A stretch of 64,000 nucleotides of DNA from Pyrocephalus nanus (lineage: Eukaryota > Chordata > Aves > Passeriformes > Tyrannidae), in contig CM076279.1 of NCBI GenBank assembly GCA_038380795.1, forward strand, positions 9,935,001 to 9,999,000, read 5' to 3'. The translations under genes were made by a program, and so were the position numbers. Position 1 is the stretch's first letter, and each line of letters opens with the position of its first letter. The notes under the pieces are model-generated. The model made no database searches, was not told where the DNA came from, and was given only the letters and a program-made list of their open reading frames with translations. Below, piece by piece: positions 1 to 11,900 of this stretch.

Positions 1-2060
1 TTTGGTTCTTCTCCATTAAAATTTTCCTCCCAACAGCGTTTAATGCCTTGGCACATTCTTACTTCTTCAAGAACAATAAAGTCATGCTCAGAGCTCACAC
101 AGGATAATTTAAATCCACCTCCTTCCTTACCCTTCTGGCTTGGAGGGTTTGTGACCATCAGAGAGGAAGAAACTGAGTCCCCAGTGTTGCAGAGCTCACA
201 CACAGAACTGGTATAAGCATCAGTGGGAAATGATTTAAGCAAACTGGTGGTTAAAGCAATTTCTTCAGTGAATGAGCCTCTGCCACATTCATTCCACGGT
301 GGTTTGTAATTCAGAACTCATTTCAAACTGCATCAATATGATTCTCCCCTGAATCAGCACCAAATGTGTTTACTGGATTGACAATTTAAAAAAAAAAAAA
401 AAAAGATCTTATTATCCAGTATTGTTACACTGAGGTTCAGCTTTGGGCCATACCTGAAATCCTGCCTGTTCACAGCAGCAGTGGTTGAGCACACCTACCC
501 AAAAATGAGGTAAAATCCCAGGGGAGTCACCCCAGGCCCTGCCAGGCAGCCACCACCCCTCTCCACAGGTGGATTGCACCAGCACCCGCCATTCCAAGGC
601 TTCTCTGTGCAAAGCTGGAATTCCTGTTGTGCTGAAGCAGATAAAAAGAGCACATATCACCCAGGTAATTGGCTTCAAACGAGGGCAGGCACCTCCAGTT
701 AAAGAAGCAACTGCATTTTAAACCATTCCAGCTATTTCTGTTCCTCTCACAAAAGCACTGATGGCTCTGGGATGTGCTGTTTGCAGGGATGTATCTGACT
801 GCAGTCAGGTGCTCTATTAACAACTTCTGTTCCTGAGGTATTATATGATAATAAGGCCGGGATAAATCCTTGACATTAAAATTGCTCTCAACTTGTGTTT
901 GAATTCCTGGGAGAAGATAACATCTTAATAAAAAGTTCCAGCTCTTCTTGGCACGAGGACAATTCTATCTATAGAGCCCTTCCAGCAGAGTATTCTGCGT
1001 GGCACTGAGGATTTGTGCCAGGAAAAGAGAGAGCTAATTACCCTGAAAGCATCTGATGTACAGATAATGTGGAATCGATGCATACAGAGAAAGAGATTAT
1101 CTCCAAGGCGTGTCTTTTCCTTGTCTCCAACCCCTTCCTGCTGAGCCCAGAACACAGCAGGGTGACAGATTGCAAGGCCATTTGCATATGGCATATTAAA
1201 TATGCATTTAAATAAATATTCTGCCTTTTGCAGCTGCCTCGTCTCGGGGCTTGTAAACCACTCAGGCAGATCCTCTGCAAAGGAATGATGAAGCTCCCCG
1301 TCCAAGGAAGTACTTCATAAACTGACAGCAGCTTTTGATCGTGGCTGGAGGGACTGTAAGGCTCATCTGAAGTCTGACACAGATCTTTTAATGAGATCAG
1401 ACCACTGATTTTTCATTTGTAAGCAAACCTTACCTCCTGAAGAGGTGCTGCAATCTGTGTGCCTTTGAGGGAAAGGCAAGGCAGGTGAGGCAGAGCTGGG
1501 AAGAATGGGTTAAGAGAGGAACACTGGGGAGGAGGGCTGTAAACAGGTGACTTTGCAGCTGGGAATAACCCTTGACAAGCCTGTGATCCCCTGGCAAGGA
1601 CTAAGTGCCTGCTCTCTGCCCCTGTACCTGTGCCCAGGTGTTGCTTCAGGGATGCCCCCACTTAGCAAGGGAACAGAAATAAATTCACCTCAGTGTGTTT
1701 CTCCCGTGGGTTTGTGGTTGTCCAAACTGCTGATTCACACAGGCAGCTTGAGGATCCCTCTGGACTTGGCAAGTCCAGGATACAGGTGCTGCTCCCAGGG
1801 ATGATCACCAGTGCCAAGGCTGAATGGACATTGCCTTCAGTTCATTCCCAGCCCACAGAAGTGACACAAGTCACAAGGGTTGGCAGCTTCCTGGTCACCT
1901 GGAGTGCTGGGTGCCACACCTTCCATAAATCCACACAAGGAACCTCCACAGACAGAGGTTTTTTCCAACAGATTCCAAGCAGAAGCACCCTTAACCACAT
2001 ACTTAAACCACAAAACAGGAGAAGGCAAATAGTCTGCAGCAAAACCTTATTTTACAAATC
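1..2060. other. Non-coding flank, no gene seen
   Basis: AT-rich in the first 1.3 kb, with octamer-like motifs at 1180-1220. No recognisable exon, repeat or RNA gene; open frames lack family likeness. Confidence 0.6.
388..404 (+). repeat. A17 homopolymer
   Basis: No LINE/SINE body upstream, so a simple run rather than a retroposon tail. Similar A runs lie at 29082-29096 and 47842-47857. Confidence 0.9.
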
Positions 2061-2064
2061 AAAG

Positions 2065-3300
2065 CAGAGCAGATGAATCATTTTTTTATTCACATCCCTT
2101 CTAAAGTACAAAGAGTTAACAGAGCACCTTGAGAGAGTTTCATGTGCTGTCAGCATCACAATAGTTTCCATTTGACTGTGTCACAGAACATGCCACAGCT
2201 TTCACTGACAGCTCTGGGAGCAACAATTCAATTTAGGTTTGCTTTTTGACTAGAAACTGAGCTACCTTCATTCCAGCAAATGTATACCTGAAATACCTTA
2301 TGAGGGCTTTGGAAACAAAATCATTATGTTAAAAAGGAAACATTACTAGAGAACACTATATATTAAGAAAATAAGGTTTATAAATTTTTTTTCAAAATAA
2401 AAATCTCTCCTGTCAGATATATAGACTGTATATATGCAGCACTTTATAATTAACAGTAATTTCTGGGCATCACCATCATACCATGTTACCACCCCACAGA
2501 TTCAAGCAGTTTAGTTGATCCCATGCTGCTGTATCCAATTCCTGTGAAAGCTTTCATCCTTCATAGCTTTTACCAGCCGTCCTTCTAGTTCTCCTCATCA
2601 GAGTCACTCATATCACTGGAATCAGCAGCCAGGAGACCAGAACAGTTAATTTTTTTCTGATTGGACGATTAAGAACACCAAGAGCCACAGCCCCACAGCA
2701 CGACAGCACCCAGGACCATGAGAAAAATCTGATGCTCTCTGTCCTGCAAGACGCTTTGTGCTGCCTCAAAGTTGACATCTTGAGTGTCTGAGAGGTTTTC
2801 AGACAGGTACTCGACTCCAGCGGTGGGAAGAGTTGATTTAATCGAAGGCGGCTCGTTACCTGCAGTAGCAGAAAGGCTTTCCTCAGCATTATCATCAGCA
2901 GGATCAGCTGCAGCAGAACCCACCCTGCTCGTTTCCTCCTCCAGTCCAGGGAAGGGAGGTCTGTAGCAAGCTGGCCCTTCTGCTTCTTGTGCACCCCGAT
3001 TAATGCCTTTCACAGCACTTGTCCAGCCAGATGGCCCATCCGAGCAGCCACTTGGCCTTTGTGCCACCTTCACCAGCCCCTCTGCCGTGTTCCTCAAGCG
3101 CATCCCCCCTTGACAAACAACCCCTGGAAGGCTGAACCGCTGTCCCTCCCCGCGGGCTGCGGTCCCTGCGGGGCTCCGGGACGGGCAGCATCGTCTGCCG
3201 GTCCGGGGGAAGGAACGGCCACGAGCGGCCCCTTCCCGCAGGATCCGGGATCCCAGAGGCTGGAAAAGGCAGCCGTGTTTCACCGGTCCTGTTGGGAACG
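2065..3300 (-). other. Candidate minus-strand transcription unit: CpG-rich start, ORF, AT-rich tail with AATAAA
   Basis: Bases 3120-3300 are rich in CpG, as in a promoter or first exon. A 204-codon ORF follows, then an AT-rich stretch resembling a 3' UTR ends with AATAAA (minus strand, 2085-2090). The three signals in the right order suggest a small, perhaps intronless gene or an expressed retrocopy. I do not recognise the product, and a spliced gene using only part of this is possible. Confidence 0.35.
2669..3283 (-). CDS. Unidentified 204-codon ORF with hydrophobic C-terminal tail
   Basis: Family not recognised. The N-terminal 60 residues are Arg/Gly/Pro-rich, from CpG-rich sequence, and may not be protein. 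A second ATG starts MRLRNTAEG. The middle is acidic (ADPADDNAEESLSA), followed by EYLSENLSDTQDVNFEAAQ and a short hydrophobic end, QIFLMVLGAVVLWGCGSW, which could be a tail anchor. After its TAA the same frame continues open and ends with an acidic DSSDMSDSDEEN before a stop at 2585. A competing minus-strand frame (2608-2994) also runs through the hydrophobic part, so the true frame is uncertain. No homology was checked. Confidence 0.25.
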   Translation of the reverse strand: MKHGCLFQPLGSRILREGAARGRSFPRTGRRCCPSRSPAGTAARGEGQRFSLPGVVCQGGMRLRNTAEGLVKVAQRPSGCSDGPSGWTSAVKGINRGAQEAEGPACYRPPFPGLEEETSRVGSAAADPADDNAEESLSATAGNEPPSIKSTLPTAGVEYLSENLSDTQDVNFEAAQSVLQDREHQIFLMVLGAVVLWGCGSWCS

Positions 3301-3374
3301 ATGCAGCTTTCCTAAAATTTTAAGTAATGGTAGCAGTGGGCTGCGTTCTTTTTCTTACAGACTCTTGTCGGTTT

Positions 3375-3843
3375 GAGGACATGGAGGGGCTGGAGCAGGT
3401 CCAGAGAAGGGCAACGAGGCTGGGGAAGGGTCTGGAGCACAAGTGCTGTGAGGAGCAGCTGAGGGAGCTGGGGGGGCTCAGCCTGGACAGGAGGAGGCTC
3501 AGGGGGGACCTTCTCACTCTCTGCAACCCCCTGACAGGAGGGGGAGCCGGGGGGGGTCGGGCTCTGCTCCCAGGAACCAGCAGGAGGACAAGAGGGCACA
3601 GCCTTGAGCTGCCCCAGGGCAGGGTTAGGTTGGACATTGGGAAGTTCTTCCCAGAGAGAGGGATCAGACACTGGAATGGGCTGCCCAGGGAGGGGGTGGA
3701 GTCCCCGTCCCTGGAGCTGTTTGAGCAGAGCCTGGATGTGGCATCAGTGCCATGGGCTGGGTGACAAGGTGGGGTTGGGTGATGGGTTGGACTGGATCAT
3801 CTCAGAGGTCTTTTCCAACCTCGTTGATTCTGTGATTCTGTGA
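3375..3843 (+). repeat. CR1 LINE 3' fragment, plus orientation
   Basis: 5'-truncated CR1 ending in the typical ttgattctgtgattctgtga tail. The frame 3327-3764 is still open and codes the C-terminal end of the CR1 ORF2 product ([37 protein letters not shown]), so the copy is fairly young. It abuts the CpG-rich start of the unidentified unit. Confidence 0.95.
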
Positions 3844-3849
3844 TCTTTA

Positions 3850-4855
3850 AACCACTGAAGCTTTGAGTTTCTCTGGGCTGGCTCTGATGAGCTTCAATAA
3901 ACAAAGCAGAAGAGTTGAGGATTGAACATCTGGGATCTTAAATTTATGGTTCTTCAAAGACACTTTGGAGTAACCATAAGATACAGAGGAGAATAACAAA
4001 GACATTACAGTCTGAGAGTGAAAGACTCTTCATCTAAGGTAGAAGGATAAGAGAACCAAAGAATGCAGACCAAATCAGAAAACAAATTTACATCCTAATC
4101 CCACAGCAAGAACCAAACCCTTTTTGCATCATTCCTGGCTTTCAGCTTCCCTGGAGTGTTCCCCAGGGAGCTTCAAAGGCCCAGGATCACCTGAGTTTTG
4201 TGTGGCTGGGAAGGGCTCAGTGAGTTTAGGAAAGGGGAGGGAAGAGCTGCCTGAGCAGGGAGCTACTGAACTCACCCTGAGAGCTATTGAATTCACCCTG
4301 ATGGGATATGAAATATGGATGGGGCTGGGAACACTGCTGTTAGAGCTGATTTATTCCTGGCACCTTGCAGTGGTGCTGCTGGGGAGGTTGTATGACAGAC
4401 TCATTGATCCCCCATTAATGATGGATTAACGTTTAACAGTGTCCTCCCCCTCCATCAGTCCGTGGCTTTTCACATGGAGCTGGTGGGAGATGAATTTTCA
4501 TTGTGTGTAAAACTGATCCATACCAGGATTTCTTGCCACTGGCTTCATTCTGCCTCTCTAATTTCTGTAGAGCTCCCTGGAAAATAGGTGATTCACATTA
4601 ATTTTTTTCACAAAGTGTTTAATAATTTACAAAGTGTTTAATTTGGGTGTTCTCAGATTGTCCAAGGCACTGTTTCAGGAGAGGTCATGGAAGAAGGAGG
4701 ATGTCCAGAATACAGAGCTCCCAAGCAGCTGGCTGGGGATCACCTGAACTCCCTGCAAGTGCCAAGGTGCTGTGGAAAGGTGTGTGTGTCTGCTCAGCCA
4801 TGAGCTGGGCACGCAGGGGGGACTGGAAAAGGCATTTGGATGTAACAAAAACAAG
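3850..4855. other. Non-coding stretch between two CR1 copies
   Basis: Nothing recognisable. The last 150 bases may be a more decayed 5' continuation of the following CR1. Confidence 0.5.
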
Positions 4856-4859
4856 GAGG

Positions 4860-5300
4860 ATATAGTTCAGAGGAGGCACCAAGATGATCAGAGGGATGGA
4901 GCAGCTCTGCTGGGAGCAAAGTCTGAGAGAACTGGGATTGTTCAGCCTGGAGAAGAAAAGCTTCTGGATGACCAAATTGTGGTCTCCTGAAGGAGCTGAC
5001 AGGAAAGATGGAGAGAGATTATTTATAAGAGCATGGAGTGACAGGACAAGGGGGAATGGCTTCAAATTCACAGAGAGCAGGGTTAGATGGGGTATTGGGA
5101 AGAAATTGTTCCCTGTGAGGGTGGGAAGGCCCTGGCACAGGTTGCCCAGAGAAGCTGTGGCTGCCCCTGGATCCCTGGAAGTGTCCAAGGCCAGGTTGAA
5201 GCAACCTGGGCTAGTGGAAGGTGTCCCTGCCCATGGCACAGGGAGTTGGAACAAGATGATGTCTAAGGTCCCTTCCAACCCAAACCATTCTACAATAACC
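4860..5300 (+). repeat. CR1 LINE 3' fragment, plus orientation
   Basis: Recognised by the CR1 strings ggttgcccagagaagctgtg, gtgtccaaggccaggttg and the ending cttccaacccaaaccattct. Coding frame decayed. A different subfamily from the copy at 3.4 kb. Confidence 0.92.
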
Positions 5301-8300
5301 ATGTAAATAAAGGTATTCAGCAGGGACTTTGAAGGGCTGGGAGTCTCCAGTGAGGTGAGGAATCCTGCCAGGTAAAACCCCTCACACAGCTGTGCCAGGA
5401 GGATTTGTGTCTCCAGGCTCTGCACTCAGGTTTCTGTGCTCTCCCAGTCTCCAGGCAGTCGTGCCCACCCTCACCCCTGGAGGGTGCCATCCAACCAAGG
5501 GAACACTTGCCATGTTCCTCCAGGTTTTTGACCTGGTACAGAAGATGAATCTGCTCCAAAGCCAGCAACTTTTGGGTACAGGGCACACCTGAACATTGTC
5601 CTTGTGCTATGGCTGCTCTGGGATCTGCATTTGCTGCCTCTGAGTAAATGAAACAAACTGTGAAATTCTTCTTCTCACAACTGTGCTAATTCATTAGCAC
5701 AAGTTTGTAAGCTGTTTCTGCTCAACTGATGAGCAGTTCCTGTGGTCAGTAGGGTCAGTGGGTTTTAGGGGATCCTTGCAGAAAGCCAGGATTCACCCCT
5801 TTCCCACCCTCAGGTGACGAGCCCCACTAAGGGAATGGGTTTGAAGTGACAGACTGTGAGGGGAACAGACTGTGGGGACAGAGTGTCTCAGCACAGGGGG
5901 GGATCAGGGGGGTTATAGAGCCACACAGCACTGCTTCCAGATTGCTAATATTCAGCCATTTTTGCCCATTCCTTCCACAAATGACCTCTTTGGTCATGAA
6001 GTCTCTCTCTGTGTAGCACAACCTGGAGCCCCAAGGTGGGGAGGAGACACCAGCCAAGAGGGCTAAAGGACACTGATGACTTTCTGGTCCTACCAGCTCA
6101 TTTTCCACCCACCCCAGGCACAGGGAAACATAAAACCACAACCAAATGGACAGTTTCTGCTGGGTTTTTTTTTCACCTAATTTCTTTTATCTGGCATTAA
6201 AAGGATTGCACCTTCTGATACAGATCATTCTTATATATACAAATAATTTATACTCCATCTTACATCATTTACAACTGTACAAAGTAAACTCTGGATGCCA
6301 CAGAGCACACTCCAACCCAGCTCAGAGTCTTGTGGCTTTTTAAGCATTTTTCTTGTGTGCAGGGGTGCACAACCCCCCCTCAAAGAGGCAAATGTTTGGA
6401 GAGCCACTGGTCACTCAAACTCCACATTATCCCAGCTCACACAGAAGAACAGCTGGTGCAAGCAGGCTGTTCCTGACTTGTTTGTGAGCCTCCTGTCTAC
6501 CTTCAGCTTCCTTCAGGGCCAGAATGTTTCCTGCCCAAGTCTGGCACAGGTGAGCATCAACAATTTTTGATTTGTGAGGTGCAAAACAGAACTGAAGGAG
6601 CAGATGCTGTTGCTGAGACCTTGCAGCCTTGTCTCTCCTGTGGGGGACATTAAGGCTTGAGGGCTGTGCTTGGCTCTGCCAGGATCAAGGGGCTACATCT
6701 TCCAGCATTCCAAGGTAGCTTCCTTTGGAAATGGTCATGCTGATGTTGCCCAGTGTGATCTTTCAACTGTTGCTGCAGGTTCAGGGTTAAATATTTCCTG
6801 GGACCTGGTGGCTTTTTCCACTGCTAAGACCCCTGCCACCTGCTGACAGCTCTGAAGCTGCTGTGCCCCCAGGAGTGCAGTTCAGCAATTGTTTGGGGTG
6901 GCATGAGACACTCAAAGTGAGAGCAAATCAACTTTAGCTTGGGCACAGGAAGGGGCAATGCCTGCTGTGCCAGGTGACAGGAGCAGGAATGCTTTGCTTG
7001 CTGGCAGAGAGAGGGACCAGGGAGGGCTGAACCCCTCAACCCTGATGCATGTGGTAAGAAATAGAGGTAAGATTTCCATGGGGCCCAACCAGCTAAGACA
7101 ACCCACAAGCTCAGAGCAGTTCTGCTGAAGGGAAACTCCTCTCCAGACCCCCAGACTGGGTGATCTGGGGGTGGGCTCCTTGTTCCAGGTGTAGGTGGTT
7201 AAACAGAAGTGACTTTCCAGAGGGGCAGCTCCCCAGGGCTGGGCAGACCTGGCACAGACAGGCCTGAGGGGTGGATTTGCCCCATCTATTGGGGTGAAAT
7301 AAGGATTTTCCAGCGCCACTGCAGCTGGTCAGCATCACTCTGGAGCACGGAGCTGGCTCCAGGGATTCCCCAGCACTGTCAGCCAGAGATGGAAGAGCTG
7401 TTACGTACACATACAAAGCCAAAGGACACTTTCTTTGGGCTGGTGATCCAAGCAAGCACCCCTGAGTGAAGGCAGCCCAGGTAACGAGTTTTTGGGAGCC
7501 AAGAGAATAAAGAAATTATAGTGTCATAGAAGGAATGCCCCGAAATTCCTCCAGTGGGAATTTACGGGGGGCTCCCTGGACTCCAGAAACCACAGTTTCA
7601 CATTCAGAAAGTCAATAAACACACACATCCATTATTTCAGTCAGCCAAAACCTGGAATGAAGGCAAGTCCTCCTCCAGGATCCTCCTGAACACTGTGTCA
7701 CTCCCAGCCTGCTGGAAGCAGGAGCTGTGCTGTCACTGCTCAGACTGGCCCATCTGCAGACATCTGCAGGGTTTTTACACCATAGGAGCAGCAGGAGAAA
7801 GGAACAAAGAAGTCTTTCAGGCATCCTGCCCATCCATCAGTCCCAAACTCCTCGTCACAGCACAGCAGGCACAGACCAAACCAGGACTGCAAGGCAGGCT
7901 GGGACACTGAGACGTTGCTGGCTGAGCTCGTGGGAGAGGTCCAGTCCTGCTGGGACTGGAAGGGGGTTATTTCCAGGATGTACAACTGGAGGGATGCACC
8001 CAGCACTCGTGAGGTTCCAGACAAGATGCAGAGAGGTTGTAGAGTGAAATGACAGCGAAATCCCACGTGGACTCCAAGGGACGGCTCAGATGTCCAAGAG
8101 CTGCAGTGCAGCCTCCATATCTGCTCAGTGAAGGTCTCTGAGCAGAGCCAAGCATATCCCACAGCACTTCCTGGGCAGCACAAGCAGTTCTTGCCCTGTT
8201 CCTCGCTGCCAAATATTGCACCAGATTTCCCATGTCCCTGTTTCACACCATTCATTGTTATCCCATGTAGCCCCTTTGAAACAACAGCAGGTTTTCCACT

Positions 8301-8832
8301 GACATCCAGAGAAGCAGCAGTGGACACACATTCTCCACCCACTGTGGTCAGGCTTTCCTAAATCAGTCAGGGGAGTAATTGCTGGTTTGTCCAAACACAT
8401 CACCCTGTGCCAGAATGAAGAGTTTGCTGTGCAGAACCCAACAGTCAGGCCCTGATCCCATGCTGGGCTGGGAGACATCACCACAATAAATATTACTGCC
8501 AGCAACCCCCCTGGGATGCACAGCAAGCACCACCACCTCAGCCAGGCTTTCCCCCCAGTCCTCCTGAAATGAAGAAGCTCAGAGGTTTCCCCTGACTTGT
8601 GCAAAAGGTTAAAACTCAGTTCTGCAGCAAGACCCTGCCCCTTGCCATGGTCACACTGTCACCCAGCAGGGCATGGCTGTCACCCTGAGCCCCATCTACC
8701 TCTGCTCTCACAGCTTGTCACACCATTACCACTGTAAAATCACCACTGGTGCCTTTTAGTGCATTTTCCTTTTCCACGTCCTCTGTGATGGCTCAACAAA
8801 ACATCTCCCACAGCAGCTTTCACTCTTTTTCC
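5300..8832 (-). other. PIK3R6 3' UTR and downstream sequence, limits uncertain
   Basis: No recognisable exon or repeat. No AATAAA was seen on the minus strand. Weak variant signals (TATAAA at 6247-6252, GATAAA at 6187-6192) lie in an AT-rich patch with several UGTA elements, so the transcript could end near 6170. Open frames here have no family likeness. Confidence 0.25.
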
Positions 8833-8989
8833 TCACTGCATGACGCCTGCAAACGTGTTGATGGGCAGGAGCAGAGACTTGGGCATGTATTTCACAAGCC
8901 CCACGTCCTCTGTTTCGTGAAGGCTGAATTTCATGGTCCTTGTCTTTTGCAGGCAGTAGCTGGGCTCCAGGCAAGGAGACACTTCCAGG
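8833..8989 (-). CDS. PIK3R6: PIK3R6 terminal coding exon 19 and stop
   Basis: Acceptor ctcttgcag at 8990. Residues 703-754, then TGA at 8833-8835. Ends [15 protein letters not shown], the conserved p84 C-terminus (p101 ends [13 protein letters not shown]). Confidence 0.97.
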
Positions 8990-11900
8990 CTGCAAGAGCA
9001 CAAGAACTCGTTTACTGCATGTACAGATCTGTCCTGGAGGGCCAGAGCCTCATCCCAGACCAAACATCAGGTCTCTCCACTGACTGCTGAGGTAGGATGG
9101 TCACACTGAAATTTTTTTCAACTATGGCTGGAAAGATGAGCTGATGTGTGTCAGTTTGACCACATCACCAGTATCCATAGCCTGGCCCAGTCTGATTCTT
9201 GGGAATTCAGTTTATTCGGACCTTGAACCACCTGCTTGTTTCCAACACGTCATGTGTCACTGCAACTTCTATAGGCACATTAATCCCTGCTATTTTCACA
9301 GGGCTGGATTCTCCACCCCTTGAGACTCCCTGGTGAGAGGTGCAGTCAGTGGAGAGAGCATCAGCCTCATGAGACAATTCAGGACATCCAGGATCTGTTT
9401 GTCTCTGGAGGTACCTATTCTACTGTCTTATGTACAGTGAAAAACCATTTTGTGTCTCTCACCATCACCCAAAAACACAAAGCACCACTCTGCCCTGCGT
9501 TCCCTGGAGAAGGTCTTTTGTCCTGCATGAGGATGAGGACTGGGGCTCTGTGGGAAACAGCCCTCCCAGGAAGGATGCAGGGCCAGCAGGGAGATGGGCA
9601 GAGCCTGGCACACGTGGCACTCTCACCTGATCACGTTCCTGTAGGTTCTTCTGCTGTCCTTGTCCAGACGCACCGTGAAGGGTCTCTGCTCTGTGCTCCT
9701 GATTGTGATATTTCGTGTTCTCAACCTGTTTGCCACAGCCTGGATGGAGAGAGGAGGAGGAGGAGCCCAGTGAGTGTGTCCCTCCCCTCCCTTGGCTGCA
9801 CAGTGGTGGGTGGTGTGTGGGTGCTGAGTATGAACAGGATGGATGAGGATGTTCCTCTGGTTTTATTTTTTAACCTCAGATGTGACACAAGGCAAATCCT
9901 TTTCCTGCCATCACAACCTGGTCAAGTTTTGTAAGGGCAGGCTTTCCAAACTGGCAATGTTTTGCACAGGCTTCAAGGTTTGGGATGTCTGGTGTGGGGC
10001 ATGGTCTGTTCTCCACGGCTGTGGGGTATCTTTGTGGGCAGTGTGGGCTGCAGCACTTTTCTGTTCCCAAAAGCCAGGTGAAAGAAAATTAGCAAAACTG
10101 TGCTGGCTACTTAAAAACACCAGCTGAGAGACTGGAGACTGCAGGGCCCGAATGACCAATGCACATCAACACTTAATGCCACCCAAACTGCAGGGACAGG
10201 TTCCCATGGGGCAGCAACACCTCTGGGGTCTACCTGAACTCTCATGCAAAACAGAAAGGACAGAAGGCCAAGATTTCAGTCCCTTCTCTTACATTTCCAC
10301 CTTTCTGAGCTGGTAAATAGATTAATTGAATTTCCTGCTTCAAGTTTGCGCTTTGTTAAATTATTTTTTGGGATCTCTGTGGGGGGATAACATGCAGGGT
10401 CTGCAGCTGAAGGTGTGGAGCAAAAGGAGTTGGTAGCAAAACTACAGACCCTCTCCTGCACCCAAGTGGATCCAGGAAGACTGGGGCTAAGCTTTATTTC
10501 TCTGCTTTGTCCCTGTGGACACAGTCATTCATGGTCTCCTGTGACAGGATTCCGTGTGGCATTGACCAGCAGGGGCTTTGGCTCAAAAATCTGGACTTTT
10601 CCATGGAAAGTAACTTCAGAATGCTCTCTAAGCCAGGGTGGTCCCAAAGCCTTCTCCCCCCCACAGAGTGTTTCCCCTTTCACTGCTGTTGTAAGGGATT
10701 TCCAGGCAGTGACCAAACCCCTCCAGGGCTGTGAGGATCCCACAGGTACGTACTGAGAACGACCTTCCTGACAAGTTGCTGGTCCTGATGATTTCAGTGA
10801 TGGTCACATTCAGACACTCCAGGTCTGCAACAGAAGCAGGGTGTTAATCTTAGGCCATGGCAGGATCTCAGCTCAGCTTGCAGGAGGGCTGGTGCCATCC
10901 CCCACATTTGGCTGCACTGCCTGTGGGACACATAGGACAGCAGGAAAGGAGGACTCTAGCAAGCTCCATGGGCTAGGGATTCCTGTAGGATCATGCTCAG
11001 GGTGGGAAGCTCACAGGGCAAGGTGACACAGGATTGCTGGAGAAAAAGGAAGATGCTGCCAAGCTTAGATCATGTCTGAGCCTCAGACACATCACTCATG
11101 AGAAAACAAACACACCACCAGACTGTGGTGACACCAATATTTGCCAGTCACTGATTCAACCCCACAGCCCAAGCATAGCTGGCACTAAGGGCTGTGGACA
11201 GATTTACCCTACTGAGAACCTGAAAACTCAGCAAATCCTCCTCACATGGTTCCAAGCAGGAAGAACCCACCTTCAGCCTCCTGAGAAGGGATGGCTTTCA
11301 TCAGCAGGCCTGTGGAGCGCAGGGACATGTCCAGCTCTTTCTCTCGATCGCTCACCACAACCTGCAGGCAAAGCTCTGTTAGTTCCCCCTGGCAGAGAGG
11401 CTGGACATGGAGAGGCCTGGGGCAGGTTTTCACAAGCACAGGGTTAGCTACCAGGCTTTTAAAGCTCTCTGTCCTCCCCTGGAGTGCAATTCCAGAGGAA
11501 AGAAGGAGGGCCAGAGTCCTCCTTTTAGGAGATCTGTGCCATGCTGGGGAATCCCTGTGAGCAGAGACATTTTGGGCTGCTGAGAGCCCTGCTTACCTTC
11601 CTGTATGTTACTGTGAGATCTATGCCAGGGCCATCCAGCGTTGTTTTCTTCTTGGTCAGGCTTAACTCTGCAAGGAGGGAACCAAGTGGGATTGAGGTTT
11701 TTTTCATCCCACCCATCTGTGGTGAGCAGAGAGGAGTCCTTCCATGGGATGAGCCACCCCCTCCATCCCAGAGTGGTCTGGCACATCAGCCCTTCTCTCC
11801 TTGCCCACAGGAGCTGGGGCTCTGTGCACTCACTGGCCCAGTGAGATGGACTCAGTCGAGGGTCTGTGCCCAGACTCATTGGCAAACATCCATTGTCTTG

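Noticed and set aside
3327..3764. 145-codon plus-strand ORF as a host gene
   Set aside because: It is the C-terminal end of CR1 ORF2, a 5'-truncated retroposon, not a host gene.
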